The notes under the pieces are model-generated. The model saw nothing but the letters and a program-made list of their open reading frames with translations. It had not been told where the DNA came from and did no database searches. The position numbers and the translations under genes are program-made. DNA of 64,000 bases, taken from the NCBI GenBank assembly GCA_946807835.1, contig OX327697.1, forward strand, positions 7,827,001 through 7,891,000. The letters are read 5' to 3'. Shown piece after piece: positions 24,786 to 36,599 of this stretch. This DNA is from Ailanthus altissimus. Lineage: Eukaryota; Streptophyta; Magnoliopsida; Sapindales; Simaroubaceae. Positions within the stretch are counted from its first letter, which is position 1; the number at the start of each line of letters is the position of its first letter.

Positions 24786-26350
24786 TAACTATATATATAG
24801 GGTTCGTTTGGTTGCTTCAAAGCTTTTAAAATTAGAATTTTTAAAAGTAAAATTTTTATAAAAAGTTAAAAATTATTAATTATTTAATTGTCAATTAAAT
24901 TTTTTTAAGTATTATATTGTTTGATTATATATTATTAGAAGTGTTTATCTATTATTAAATTATCAAAAAGAATACTTAATAAAGTTTATATTTGAATTCT
25001 AAACAAAGTAATTTTTTTTATACATAAATTTAAATTTATAATATATTTCCTTAATTAAATACAATCTCTTAAAACATAAGAATTGAAATATAATTAACAC
25101 ATAACAATCAACGAATCAAATAAATTATTGTGTTTTGTATAAAAATTAAAAATAAAATAAAACAATACTTACTTATAACAAAAGTTTTTAGTAAAAAGTC
25201 TTATAAAAATATGATGGTTATAGAGATATGATGACTTTTAATAAAATAATAAAAATATATTAGTTGAATATATATATTTTTTAATTAAGGACATACTATA
25301 AATTTAAATATATATATTAGTTTGATATAACGACATTACATAAAGATAAAAAGAGTTCAAAAAGCTTTACTTTCAAGAGCTTGAATTTTGAGCATTTGCA
25401 AGTAGAGGCAAAATTACTTTTTTAGTTTTTGAATACTTTTCTTCAGCTGCAACGAAACATCACAAAAAAAAAACTTGTAAAAAAGGCTTTTGACATTAAA
25501 AAACTCTTTTAGCCAATAGAGAACTTTTGAATTTAAAGTAGAATTTTTTAAAGTAAAATTTTTAGAAGTTGAGTTTTTAAGAAATAGCTATTGATCGTTT
25601 AGTTGTCAATTAAAAAAACTTTTTTGAAGTAGTAGATCCTTTAGTTACACATTATTAAAATATATTTATCTATTATTAAATTACCAAAAAAATACTTAAT
25701 AAAGCTTACATTCAAATCTAGACAATGAAATCTATTTTACATAAAACAAAATTTACAATTTAATCTTTAAAATTTACTAATATATTTTTATAGAAAACAT
25801 AAAAATGATTAATGCTAAAATTTAGTTTGGCAATCATTATTGAAATAATGGCCAAAGGATTTAGAACTTTAAGCATCAATAAATACAAATTTACAAGTAT
25901 TCAAGTAAAATTAATACATAACAATCAATGAATTAAATAAATTATTATATTTAGTATTAAATTAAAATTAAAATAGAATAAAATACTATGTATCTATGAC
26001 AAAACAAATTTAGAGCTTCGTAAAAATATGATGGTTGCAAAAATATAGACATGTGGTGATTTTTAACAAAAATATTAAAAATATATTAGTTGAATAAAAT
26101 TCACTTTTATTAAGGGTATGCTACGGAAACAAGAAAATATTATTAAGGAATATGTGTCAATAAATAAGTATTAAAAATAAAATCAAAAACTCTACTTGTA
26201 AAAGCTCAAAATTTGAGCTTTTGTAAGTAAAGGTAGAATAATTTTTTTAACCTCTAAAAGTTCTCTCTAATTGCAACAAAACGTCATAAAAAAAAAAATT
26301 TAAAAGAATTTTTAGCGTTAAGAAAGCTCTTTTAGGTAATAGAAAAATCC
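24786..26350. repeat. Diverged tandem AT-rich repeat, two units
   Basis: Two units of about 700-800 bp lie head to tail, roughly 24800-25510 and 25520-26345. Matching anchors are the segments around 24943 and 25665 (tatctattattaaatta), around 25100 and 25920 (cataacaatcaa), and around 25205 and 26025 (aaaatatgatggtt). The first unit starts gggttcgtttggttgc and has near 25445 a partial complement (gctgcaacgaaac), which suggests terminal inverted repeats of a non-autonomous DNA transposon. No coding sequence is present. Confidence 0.55.
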
Positions 26351-26426
26351 AACAAAATAAGTAATTAATAACAGCACTATCCTTTTATAGACTTTATGTA
26401 TATTTTACCTTGATTTGGTGGTGTAC

Positions 26427-27824
26427 TGATGTCTGATTTAATGACCTAGCGCAAGTGCACGTTTTTTGTATCAAGTAATATAGGACTAAGTCCAAATTAT
26501 CGATCTCACAGAGACTATTATTTCTATTTTCTTCAATCTAATACTAAACTTACTAAACTTACTCTACTTTACCTTTATCCATACTAGCTTAAAGGATGGA
26601 GTTTAACTAACTAAATTATTGCTATCGAATTGAACCTAATTAAAATATTGCAAGTACTTAAAGATAAAATTCACTAACTTGATAGGTAATCTAAGGTATC
26701 GATGTATCTCTTAGTAGTTCACTGAACCCTTTAACCCCTTAATTATTCCCTTTTTATCAATTGATTGGCTAGACACTGATTTCATCATAAGCTTATGTCG
26801 ACAGTCAAATGATAATATCACACCCTAACAATTACCTATATGTCTATGGTAATCCAAATAAGATGCAACTTATTAAGATTAAGTTTAATCAAATCATACA
26901 TGCCGCCTAGGTATATGTCTATCCTAGATGGAACTTATAGATATTATCCTATGATCATGTATCAAACTACCATAGGTTAAACATATGATTCCTTTTGTCA
27001 AAGTTATCATGGTTCCTAAATAATCAAAATAGTGATAAAGTATAATGAAAGTATTAAGCATAGATATATTGAATCAATTAAGGGATAAAAGTTCATAACT
27101 AAGAGTTTAAAAGAATCAATTACATACTAGGTTCAATAACGTCTAACTCTAGATCAAAAGAATTTAGCTCATGTTCAAAACAAGATTATCAAAGTAAAAG
27201 TATAAAAATATCATGATCAAAATTATCTCTTAAAACTAAGGAAGAAAATAACACAAGTGATGCTCTGAGTTGTTCTTCTTCCTCTTGTCTTGATTGCCCA
27301 AGAGTTGATTCTCCAATCTTCAATACAATTCACCTTGATCTCTTGGTTTGATTGTGAATTCGTTGCTTGTATTTTTCTCCTTGCTAAATCTCTCTATTTT
27401 TGCCTCGAAATAGTGTTTTTGTTGCTAAGAGAAACCCTAGGCGCAAGGAGCTTTGAATCTCCCGAATAGGCGAGTTGAGAGGAATATTTAAACACCCGTA
27501 TGGGCGCCACGACACTAGGCACGAGTACCAGGTCTTTCAAGGTGTCGATGAGCGCTGCGGCGCTGGGTGTTGAGCGCCGTGGCGCTCACTTGCTGATCTA
27601 GGCGCTGCAGTGCCCAGCCACCTGCTGTTGCGCTACTTTCGTATTTTGAGCGTAACTTCTTCATTTGATGTTCGATTTGCCTCCTATTTATTTTTATGCG
27701 TCACATTTTCCGTCGTATATCTGTTTATGATCAGAAAATACAATTAAATAATCAAATACTTATGATTTGAAGTAAAATACGAAAGTTAAGTACAAATCCT
27801 ACTAGTATTTTTATGCCCATATCA
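26427..27824 (-). mobile_element. Solo LTR, same family as 9572-10975, TSD tgtac
   Basis: A 1398-bp unit, TGATGTCTG...CCATATCA, with perfect duplications tgtac at 26422-26426 and 27825-27829. It aligns with 9572-10975 end to end, including the GC-rich island near 27500-27620 rich in ggcgc/gcgcc words. No internal region remains, which points to recombination between two LTRs of a former full element. Confidence 0.92.
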
Positions 27825-27829
27825 TGTAC

Positions 27830-28053
27830 TTATCCGGTTAATGCTACCCATGGTCTTGTGGTACCAAGTTAAAAACACATTTGTATTATTTTTGTTAACT
27901 TTGAAAATTGAATTTAACCTTATTAACAGAATGGGTTTTCTTATGTTAAAAATTTAAGAAGTATAATATTGGAATTGCATTCAAATAGTTTGCAGGCATA
28001 ATGCAATGGTGTCAATTTGTGTGTCCCAATTTTTTCAATTTTAAATAGGATCA
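27830..28053. other. Short spacer, nothing recognised
   Basis: AT-rich sequence between a solo LTR and the next LTR element. No gene or repeat seen. Confidence 0.5.
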
Positions 28054-30210
28054 TGATATAGTTCAAGAATTACAAGAATTCTTAATTACATTAAAATTTA
28101 TTATTTTTAGAAATGTCCTATTTTAATTTATTTTCCTTTTTAATGTTTTATTAGTTTAGTAATTATTATTTGAGTAGTATTCCTAATTTAATAGAAAATC
28201 TTATTTTAGTAGGTTTAGGATAATTAATAATTAGTATAGATTTATTTTTTTTAACATTAGAATAGGCTTGTAATTTTGATTATTCAATTATTGAATAAAC
28301 TCTTAATTTGAGTTGTTCTTGTTATTTCTCGGCATTCGTTGAATCAACGAGAGCTAACAACTTTAATTTGCAGGTATTCTCAGAATCAACGTGAGTTTCG
28401 TTTATTCTTTATTTTGGACATTTTTAAACTAAACGAAATATCAAATCTATCCCTTCATCTACCCTTCTGCTGCATCAATTTGGTATCAGAGTAGTTGTAC
28501 CTACCTCTAAGTTTGATACAATTTATGGGCCAAGAGACACTACCTCCACCTAAAAACATCCATGCCGCCTATTCATTTTTTTTCTTCCAAAAAAATGAAA
28601 ATTCAAAAAAAAAAAAGAGCTAAACAACCTAAAACCTAAAAGTGACCATTGGCACCACCTTAAGCCGTCATTCTAGCCACTGCTACTGTTAACCAAGAAC
28701 TCCATCGAAATTAGAAGACACCATCTGATCTATTACCACCTTTAGCATTGTTCTTCGTTAATGAAATCTAGCCAAACACAGGCCTACAACCTGCACGCCA
28801 CTACCTTCCACCTATAGAGACTTTAGCCTCCCTTAGGCATTGTCGATCTTACCACCAATCAACTTAGAAACTTTCGATTGTTCAAGCCTAGCCATCGCCG
28901 CCTTAAGTCATCATCGAAAATATTCCAAATTGATGAAAAATTGCCACCAACACCCATGATCTCCATTATCCAATTCATCGAGAACCACCATGCATCTAGT
29001 CACACCACCACCATAGATCAACTCTTTATTGTCAATTCTCCAAGACCCGACCCTCGATGCTCCATCAAATGCCACCAATATACCAGCAATACTAAATTCT
29101 ATTTAATATCAATTTTAATTTTACCCTTGAGCTAGTTTTGAGTTATTTTTGTTTCAAAATAAAAAAATAAAAAAGAGATTGATAAAAAAATTGATTGAAA
29201 TTTTGGTGCGAAAGATTGTAGTTAATTTTGATTTGTGACTATTTTTGTGTGATCTAAAAAGATGTGTAGATTTGTTATTCAAGTATTTAGATAGAAAGGA
29301 TAAAATTCAGAAGAATATAATATTGAGGTCATGGCCGACACGATGAATTAGAAGATAATTGGTCATTCACAATGACATCAATCTCTTAGGATCTAGTCAT
29401 TAATTTTGATCAACTGCTAATATTTAATGAAGTTTTTGAGATTGAGGAGCATGATGAGGTAATAAACAATACAATTAAGTTATATTCTCTTGATTCAAAT
29501 GAAGACAGTAATTACAAGATTTTTTAGCATATAGAAGAGTTTGAGAAAAATTCATTCATCATTGATTGCTTCAAGAAGATGAATGAACATCCATTAAAGA
29601 TTTTGTTAGAAAAATTGATGATTGAAGAATTTGTTTCTCATTATTAGAGTGATTAGATGGACATTATTATAAAGATTAGAAAGTTTAAAATTTGTGATCT
29701 ACAATCGAAATATTATTTTGAAAATGCGTTCTAGTACACATGAAGACTAAATCGAAGAAACATTAAGGCAAAATTTGAGGATGAATTTTCTTCAAGATGG
29801 GAAGAATGATGCAGTTCAAGAACTACAAGAATTTTTAATTAAATTAAAGTTTATTATTTTAAGAAATATTTTAATTAGTTTGAGTCCTAATTTAAATTAT
29901 TTTTCTTTTTAATGTTTTACTAGTTTAGTAATTATTATTTTAGTCATATTCCTATTTTAATATAAAATCCCATTTGAGTAGGTTTAGGATAATTAATTAT
30001 TAGTATAAATATGCCTTTTCTAATATCAAAATAAATTTATTATTTTAATTATTCAGTTATTGAATAAACTCTTATGACGAGTTGTTCTTATTATTTTTTG
30101 ACATTTGTTAAATCAACAAGATCTAAAACAAAATTTTGTGAATATTCTCAAAATCAACATGAGTTTAATTTATCTTTTATTTCACACATTCTTAAATTAA
30201 ATGAAATATC
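28054..30210 (+). mobile_element. Small non-autonomous LTR retrotransposon
   Basis: The 5' LTR is 28054-28477 (424 bp, TGATATAGTTC...GCTGCATCA). A primer site TGGTATCAGAG follows at 28481-28491. The second LTR begins TGATGCAGTTCAAG at 29807 after a purine tract (gatgggaagaa) and can be followed to about 30210, where it breaks off short of the expected end. The 1.3-kb interior is mostly noncoding; just before the tract the sequence reads like the end of a Ty3 polyprotein leader (EDEFSSRW). An open stretch at 28878-29135 rich in Pro/His/Thr has no known domain. I take this as a deleted or non-autonomous Ty3-like element with a truncated 3' LTR. Confidence 0.75.
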
Positions 30211-30211
30211 A

Positions 30212-31080
30212 AACCATTCCTATAAAGAGAATTTTATCGGTTTCTATTTCCTACAGAAGAGATACTTTATCTATTTTCTAAATGAAGGAAATTGTTAAGT
30301 AGATAAAATTTAACAGCAAATGAATGCGATTAGACCTTATTTCCATAACTTTCGTGCACTCTCCAAAAACCTTTTTAAGGATATGATTCATCTGATATAT
30401 CAAATTGATTACTATTTTTTTTTTCTAAGAGGGTTCCTAACTCATTGAAATCCTGAAATATCTTTTTTTTTTGGTCACAAATTACATAATTATAAATAAT
30501 TTAATTAGATAATCATAAAGTGTAGTTATTAACGATCACACTTCCTTACTTTCCGTTAATATTTTGAGTTGGAATACTCTTCTTCTCCAAGTTAAAAATA
30601 ATGATAATTAAATTTAATATTATAAAATCCTTTTAGCTTTTCTTTAAAGAAATATAAAAAATTAGCCATGCTGACTTATGATCTCCACGGAAGCTAAAAG
30701 TTGTTTTTAGGTGTCACAGTCAACGTCTGTGGCGGATTTAATTGGGAGTGTGGGGACTCTGGGGAGGTGGAAACTCGAAAGTGGAAATAAGACTCCAGGA
30801 TCTGCTCCACCAAAGATTGTCTAATTAAAGTGCTCCATCGAGTTTGTAGTGTTATTATTTATTATTAATTTGAATGGAGTAATGATGAAATTAAAGAGCA
30901 TTTATGAAAATGGTTCTCATGTCAGCCTATCCTACGTGGAGCTGTATTCATGTATGCATGTCGATAAGTCAAAGCCTCCGACGGAGAGCAGCCATATCAC
31001 TCCATTCTACTGCGACATGGATCTTCCCTTCTTTTAGGTTCATAAAAGGGAATATTTTGCTTCTTAATTAACTTTAGTAT
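30212..31080 (+). repeat. Duplicated promoter-like block, copy A
   Basis: This matches the interrupted block at 43895-44185 plus 49257-49860. The best-conserved part is 30660-31060. It has an ACGTGG word at 30934-30939, an RY-type CATGTATGCATG at 30949-30960 and a TATA-like CATAAAAGG at 31041-31049, all in promoter-like order and spacing. No coding sequence follows. The 62-residue frame at 30849-31037 overlaps these signals, differs in copy B and is not supported as a gene. It could be a duplicated promoter left after gene loss, or part of an unknown transposon. Confidence 0.5.
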
Positions 31081-31544
31081 TTGGAGCTAAAAATTTTGGA
31101 AGTCCACAAATTTGCTCTTTTTTTTTCTTTGAATATTCTTTGATTTATTTAGAGAGTACCGTCCTCTTGAAAAAAATATATTCTAATACTTAAATTAGTT
31201 TTTATCTAAAAAAATAAGTGATTAGTGTTACGAGTGTTTGAACGGCAAGCAGAGTATTATGCTCTAGACGTGTAAATGCTATCTAAATAATTAGAATTCA
31301 TACTCCTTGCATAATTAAATCAACTCTTTTTATAGCGTATATTTCTAAGTTATACTCAAATTATGCATGAGTATGTATAATGTGATTTAGTTCATATTTA
31401 ATTTGAGATTTAGTCCATTTGCAATTCGTAATACAACAACCAAAGAAAAAGATTTAAGTGAAACTCATCCAATTTTATGAGAAATCATTCTTCATGTAAA
31501 AATTAAATTAAATTTAATCATATATAATTTTAAAAAATATAATA
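31081..31544. other. Spacer before the Tekay element
   Basis: AT-rich with no reading frame of interest. The last five bases, taata at 31540-31544, are the probable left target duplication of the Tekay element. Confidence 0.5.
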
Positions 31545-34350
31545 TGTAATGCCCAGTTATCATGAATAGTTAGATATCTAGAATTTTGGTATTTGATAAT
31601 TAGGGAACTGTAAAAGTTTCAGATTTTGAGCATTTTTGAAATATTTTTTTTAAGAATTTACATGAGCTGTAATAGACCCAATTGGGTAATTTTATAGTCA
31701 ATTTGGGCGTTAGGTGCTAACCGAATATTTTTGAAATTTTTTTTTCGGTTGACTAAATAGTAAAATTTCAATATTTGTACCAATAATATTTTGTATAAGC
31801 ATCATACCCTAAGCATGCTATTTTTGTTGGATAAGAATGTGTATTTTAAGACATATGGACCAATCAAATTGAAATAATTGCATATATTAGTCTATTATAT
31901 TATATTTTATTAGTAATAATTATTAAATTATTGGCCACCAATCAAAGGCTTTTTGATTGGAGGGCTAAGTAGCTATTAGGCCTTTCTTAGAGGGCCATTA
32001 TGCAATTTTTCGACATATATATAAAGGCGAAGTGTTTAATTGCAAGGAAGTGTTAAAAGAAAAAAAAATAAAAGAGAGAGAAAGAGAGAGAAATTCGGCC
32101 ATGAAGGGAGAAGAAGGTGAACAGTGAAACCCATGACATTTCCAAGTCAAATCAAGGAATCCACACCAAATTCAAGTTGTTTCTAAGTGCCTAAGTGCCT
32201 AAGGAATCCACACCAAATTCGGATTAAGGGTAAATTTGCTTTAAAATGTGAGAATTCCAAACCCTAAAATATTAAATTAGGGTTTTTGTATAATTGGACT
32301 TCAATTGAATAAATTTATGGCATTAGAATGAATTTGGGGAGTAGATAAAATCATAGGTAAGAAGAAAATTGAAAAATCGTAAAAATTCCATTTGGGTCAT
32401 TTTGGGATTTTTAGTGGTACAAGTGCAATTAGCTAAAATTGAGAGTTAGAAATAAATTCTAGGACCCTTAAGATGAGTTTTGATGGGTGAAAATCAAAGT
32501 TAGGATATGGAACATAATGGTCATTTATGACAAAGATTAGGGGTAATTATGTCCAAAGGAATTTGTAAGGGATTATGGACCCCTTTGATAAAAAATAGTA
32601 GTTTGTGAATAAATTGAAATTGTTGGGGGGAAAATTATAAATTTTGAAAGGAATTTTGGAGGTAGCTGAAAATATGCCTAGGGGTATTTTGGTAATTTTA
32701 TTATTTTAGGGGGACTAAAGCGTAATTTATGCTTTGTAGGTGTCAAAGGTCGAAACCGGTGAAAGGACAAGCTTAAAAAAGAAACTTTAGTGTATAACAG
32801 TTGGTGAGTGAGAAAACAATTAAAAGAAATTAAATGTAGTTTATTTTAAATTATTAGTATTTATGTGCTTTATAATTTAAATATTATTGTTTCAGGTAAT
32901 TTACTCAAGTTACGTGATTTTTAAGAATTTTAGAAAGCATAGTGATATTTTATTTGATTTTTTTGATATAATGAGAATTGAAAATTTATCATTTAAAAAT
33001 ACTGTAAAATTTTTGAATTACAGTTCAGTATTTTCAATAGTTTAAAGATTTATTTTTCAGCAGTAAGAAATAGATTTTAGAAATTTACATATCAATTTTA
33101 AGAAACAGTGTTTAGATACGATCAATTTTCAAAGGCCAGTGGTACCCCATTTATCAGTTATCAGCTATCAGATTCAGATCCCTGTAGGGATAGTATAGAC
33201 CCGGCCGACACACCCCGTATGCGTGGGTAGGTCAGTCAGTTGGGTTGAGTATTACTAACTCCGGGGAGTCGGGGTGTCGACTCAATGAGTCTCTTATGCT
33301 ACGGGGTGTTGTCTCGCTATATGTCTGCAATGTATATTCTGCCATATAGATAGTGAGATGTCTCAGATTTATCAGTTTATCAGATTAGTCACAGTGGTTG
33401 TTGCTAGCGGAGATCACCCTGTGACCGACTCATTTTGTCGGCCACGTTGACGAGTGGGTCTAATATTAGGGTAGCCATTGGTGCTTTTCAGACAAACTAG
33501 AACTAAACGAAAGTTTTAGACAATTGTATGAGATATGTAATTTTTTTTTTCAGAAAATAAAAATATTTGTTAATAATGTTTACAGATTTCAGCAGTAGCC
33601 TATTAAGTTTTAAAAAATTTAAATAAAAAAATCGTTCGGTAGAGTTTTATCGGTATTCAAGATTTAAAAATGATTTAGAATAATTTTCAGTATGTTTCCA
33701 CAATTATTTAGATTTCATACTTATTCATTGAGTTTATCAACTCACCCTTTGTTTTTGGTGTTCTATTTTTCCCCCCAGGTACAGCTGGCAGCGTACAGTC
33801 TATAGTTTCTCCTGTAGATCAGTAGTGGGCCAACCCTACGACGATCTCCTGTGCATATTCAGAGCTATATGTATACATTTAGTGCATATACATGTATCAT
33901 ATTTAGGTTTGCATTGTATAGCATGCATAACAGATTTTAGAACTAAAATAAATATTTATGCCATTTTAAAATTGTTGGTTTTCCTACTATGGATGTTTGT
34001 CGGAGTATGATCAAGAATGCATGTGTTGATTGATTTGGGAAGGGACAAGAGGTCCCCTTTGTAGCTGAGAGATGTGAGAAATATTTGGAGTATATTTTCT
34101 ACAGGTTTATAAAATATAGATTTTCAGAAAAATAGGAGAAACTCTGTCCGTTTTCATCTAGGATTTTTAGAAAAATTATAAATTTTTTTTGTGTTTATGA
34201 AAATATATTAGAAGAAAATTAAGAGAAATTTTAGGGTTCGCCTCATAGAATTTTCTATGGTTGATAGCGGACTTTGGAAAGCGTTCCGTTGGGGTGCCCG
34301 GCAGGGCCTACCTAGGTTCACATTGTAGGATTCTAGGTCGAGTTCTATTA
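31545..34350 (+). mobile_element. 5' LTR of the Tekay element
   Basis: Starts TGTAATGCCC and ends GTTCTATTA, where the 3' LTR ends GTTCTGTCA; both differences are transitions. A TATA-like TATATATAAAGG at 32016-32027 is a likely LTR promoter and is conserved at 40093-40104. A ga-rich microsatellite follows near 32070-32092. A short duplication, aaggaatccacaccaaattc at 32153-32172 and again at 32201-32220, is absent from the 3' LTR. The minus-strand frame at 34208-34393 is not a gene. Confidence 0.92.
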
Positions 34351-34353
34351 TAG

Positions 34354-34371
34354 TGGTATTAAAGCAAGGTT
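34354..34371 (+). other. Primer-binding site, initiator tRNA-Met type, mutated
   Basis: TGGTATTAAAGCAAGGTT, compared with the usual TGGTATCAGAGC start; C and G have changed to T and A. It lies three bases after the 5' LTR. The two transitions fall inside the core and suggest decay. Confidence 0.85.
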
Positions 34372-34496
34372 TTCGATGTTTTGAGTTAAACATTTATTTT
34401 GGATCGGATTTTTAGGTATGGCATGCATTTTTAGCATTATGAAAATTGCATTTCATGCATAATTAATCATGTTTTATTATTAACATGCACAGAAGT

Positions 34497-36024
34497 ATGC
34501 ATTGTCGTAGACGAACACCTATTAGAAGAGTCGCTGCTCGGGCTGCAGTACTTGAACCAAAATGAGTTAATGAGTCAATAAATGCCCCAAGACCACCAGC
34601 CCCCTCAAAGTCAAATTGGCATGTGGAGCCACATGGTGAAGCTATGGATATGGCACAAATGGCTCAGATGTTGGCTGCCGCAATTCAGCAGCCGAGAGAG
34701 TCAGGGGTATCGTTAAAGCGAGACAAGAAATTGGGTGCCACATCATATGATGGCACCGGAGATCCAATATTATTCTATTTTATTATTCTAAAAAACAATT
34801 ATATAAATTATATTAATATACACAAAAAATACATAAAAAAAATTCAATATAAAACATCAATACAATAATATATAAATAATATATATACAATAATATATAT
34901 ATAAATAATATAGATTAGAAATAGAAATAATATATATTAAAAAAAATATTAGAAAAAAAATAAAATAGAAATAATAAATAATCTATTATAAATAGAAATA
35001 AAATATTGAAAAATATTCAATAATTAATATTGAAATTTGCATGGTTCAACTCTACAAGAACTCTGAATCATTCTCTTGAAGCTCATCCTTTTCATCATAA
35101 ATGATCCGCTTGCCCCGAAATGACCCAGCCCGATATGGCTAGAGAATAATGAAGAGATTTTTTAGATTATGGGATGCTCCAAGGACTAGATGGTCTCTTA
35201 CTCAGCGTTCTTGCTCAAGGAGAGAGCAAAAGATTGGTGGTGGGCATTGCAGAGGTGGCACATAAAAGGTATATTTTGGGCATTATTCAGAAGAGAGTTC
35301 TCAGACAAGTTTTATCCTAAGAGTTATAAGGATGCCCGGATAGAGGAGTTCTTTAAATTAAAACAGGGATCGTTGTCAATAGTAGAATATGAGAATAAAT
35401 TCTCAGAGAATCAGCCCAGATAGAGGAGTTCTTTAAATTAGAATAGGGATTGCCGTCAATAATAGAATAAGAGAAGAAATTCTTAGAGTTAATTCGAGTA
35501 GTCCCATTTATAGCAAATGAGCAGAAAGCAAGCAGATTTGCTGCGGGACTTAATCCCAAGATACGAACACATGTTGCTTCAGCCGTTCACACTCAGTAAG
35601 GAGCACTAGTGGTGGCGGCGACCATAGTGGAGAGGAGTATAACAGCTATCCCTAGGCTGTGTCAGCAAAGTCTAAAGCGTAGCTGGACGAGTAGTAATTA
35701 GGGAGGCCTGAATAAGGTGATGAGGACCGAGGAGAGATCTGTGGGATCCAGTACCTAGAGACCTAGCCGAGAAGACCAAACCCAGTCCAACAAGCCTTAG
35801 TAAGCACACAGTCAGTAGGATCTAAAGGCGGCCGAGAGGGTATGAGAAGGTTTCCGGCATGCAGTAGGTGCGGGAAATCTCATTTAGGGAAGTGTAAAAT
35901 AGGGACTACTGGCTGTTACAAATGTGGACATGAGGACCACTTAATGAGAGATTGCCCTAATGTGACGCCTGATGGCAGATCAGAAAATAGAACCCCAGTC
36001 CAGGGACAGAGTAGTGGAGGCTAA
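34497..36024 (+). pseudogene. Tekay gag, broken and carrying an insertion
   Basis: Opens with MHCRRRTPIRRVAARAA, then stops after about 20 residues. The central gag domain is recognisable at 34623-34765 and again at 35190-35423 (KERAKDWWWALQRW). Between them lies about 355 bp of foreign DNA. An 80-bp tandem duplication at 35335-35414 and about 35415-35490 shifts the frame. At 35842-36024 the nucleocapsid part has the zinc knuckle CYKCGHEDHLMRDCP. Gag would package element RNA, but this copy cannot make a full protein. Confidence 0.88.
34766..35120. other. Foreign insertion in gag, including a plastid ycf2 fragment
   Basis: About 270 bp of extremely AT-rich filler (34770-35036) is followed by about 80 bp whose minus strand (35038-35113) reads FRGKRIIYDEKDELQENDSE and onward in one frame. 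This is a characteristic stretch of the plastid protein Ycf2. Two sense codons near its end have become stops (TAG and TGA), as expected for unselected nuclear plastid DNA. Gag coding resumes at about 35128. The exact borders are uncertain by several bases. The source of the AT-rich part is unknown. Confidence 0.8.
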
Positions 36025-36153
36025 GTACATGGCAGAGGGAATGCTTTATTCAAAGGACCCAACAGATTAGGCTAGTCTAGTAGAGTAGTTGGTCGAGGTG
36101 GGGGCTCAGGAGAACAGCCGAGTAGACCTCGTACCCAGGCCAAGGTATTTGCG

Positions 36154-36480
36154 GTGATGCAGCAGGAGGCAGAGGCGACACCAGATGTAGTCACAGGTAC
36201 ACTGTTGGTATTTAATCCACATGCTCATGTATTGATTGATTCTGGAGCTACCCACTCTTTTGTATCTATAAGATTTGTAACGATTGTGGGCGTAGTGCCT
36301 CAATTATTAGAGGATAGTGTAGCTATATCTCTTCCTATTAGGGATGTTATAATGGCGATAGAGTGTGCAGGAATAATGACATTAGTATTGAGGGTCAAGA
36401 GTTTTTAACAGATCTGATTCTCTTGGATATTAGGGATTTTGATGTAATTTTAGGAATAGATTAGTTGTCCACCTATCGGG
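36154..36480 (+). pseudogene. Tekay aspartic protease domain
   Basis: The active-site motif VLIDSGATHSFVS lies near 36226-36264, preceded by the usual TGTLLVFN segment. The later segment near 36425-36475 (VILGID followed by a stop where Trp is normal) completes the fold. A frameshift near 36405 separates the two parts. The enzyme would cleave the polyprotein. Confidence 0.85.
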
Positions 36481-36599
36481 CTACAGTGGATTGTTTCAGG
36501 AAGGAGGTTCAGTTATGTAAGCTAGAGGAATCTAAGGTCAGTTTCTATGAGACTTAGAGAATTCTTCCCACTAGTATCATATCAGCAGTTAAAACGAGG

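Noticed and set aside
28878..29135. 85-residue Pro/His/Ser-rich frame
   Set aside because: Low complexity, no known domain, inside the noncoding interior of a small LTR element.
33825..34010. 61-residue frame repeated at 41917-42102
   Set aside because: Its conservation only reflects the two LTRs of one element; there is no sign of coding constraint.
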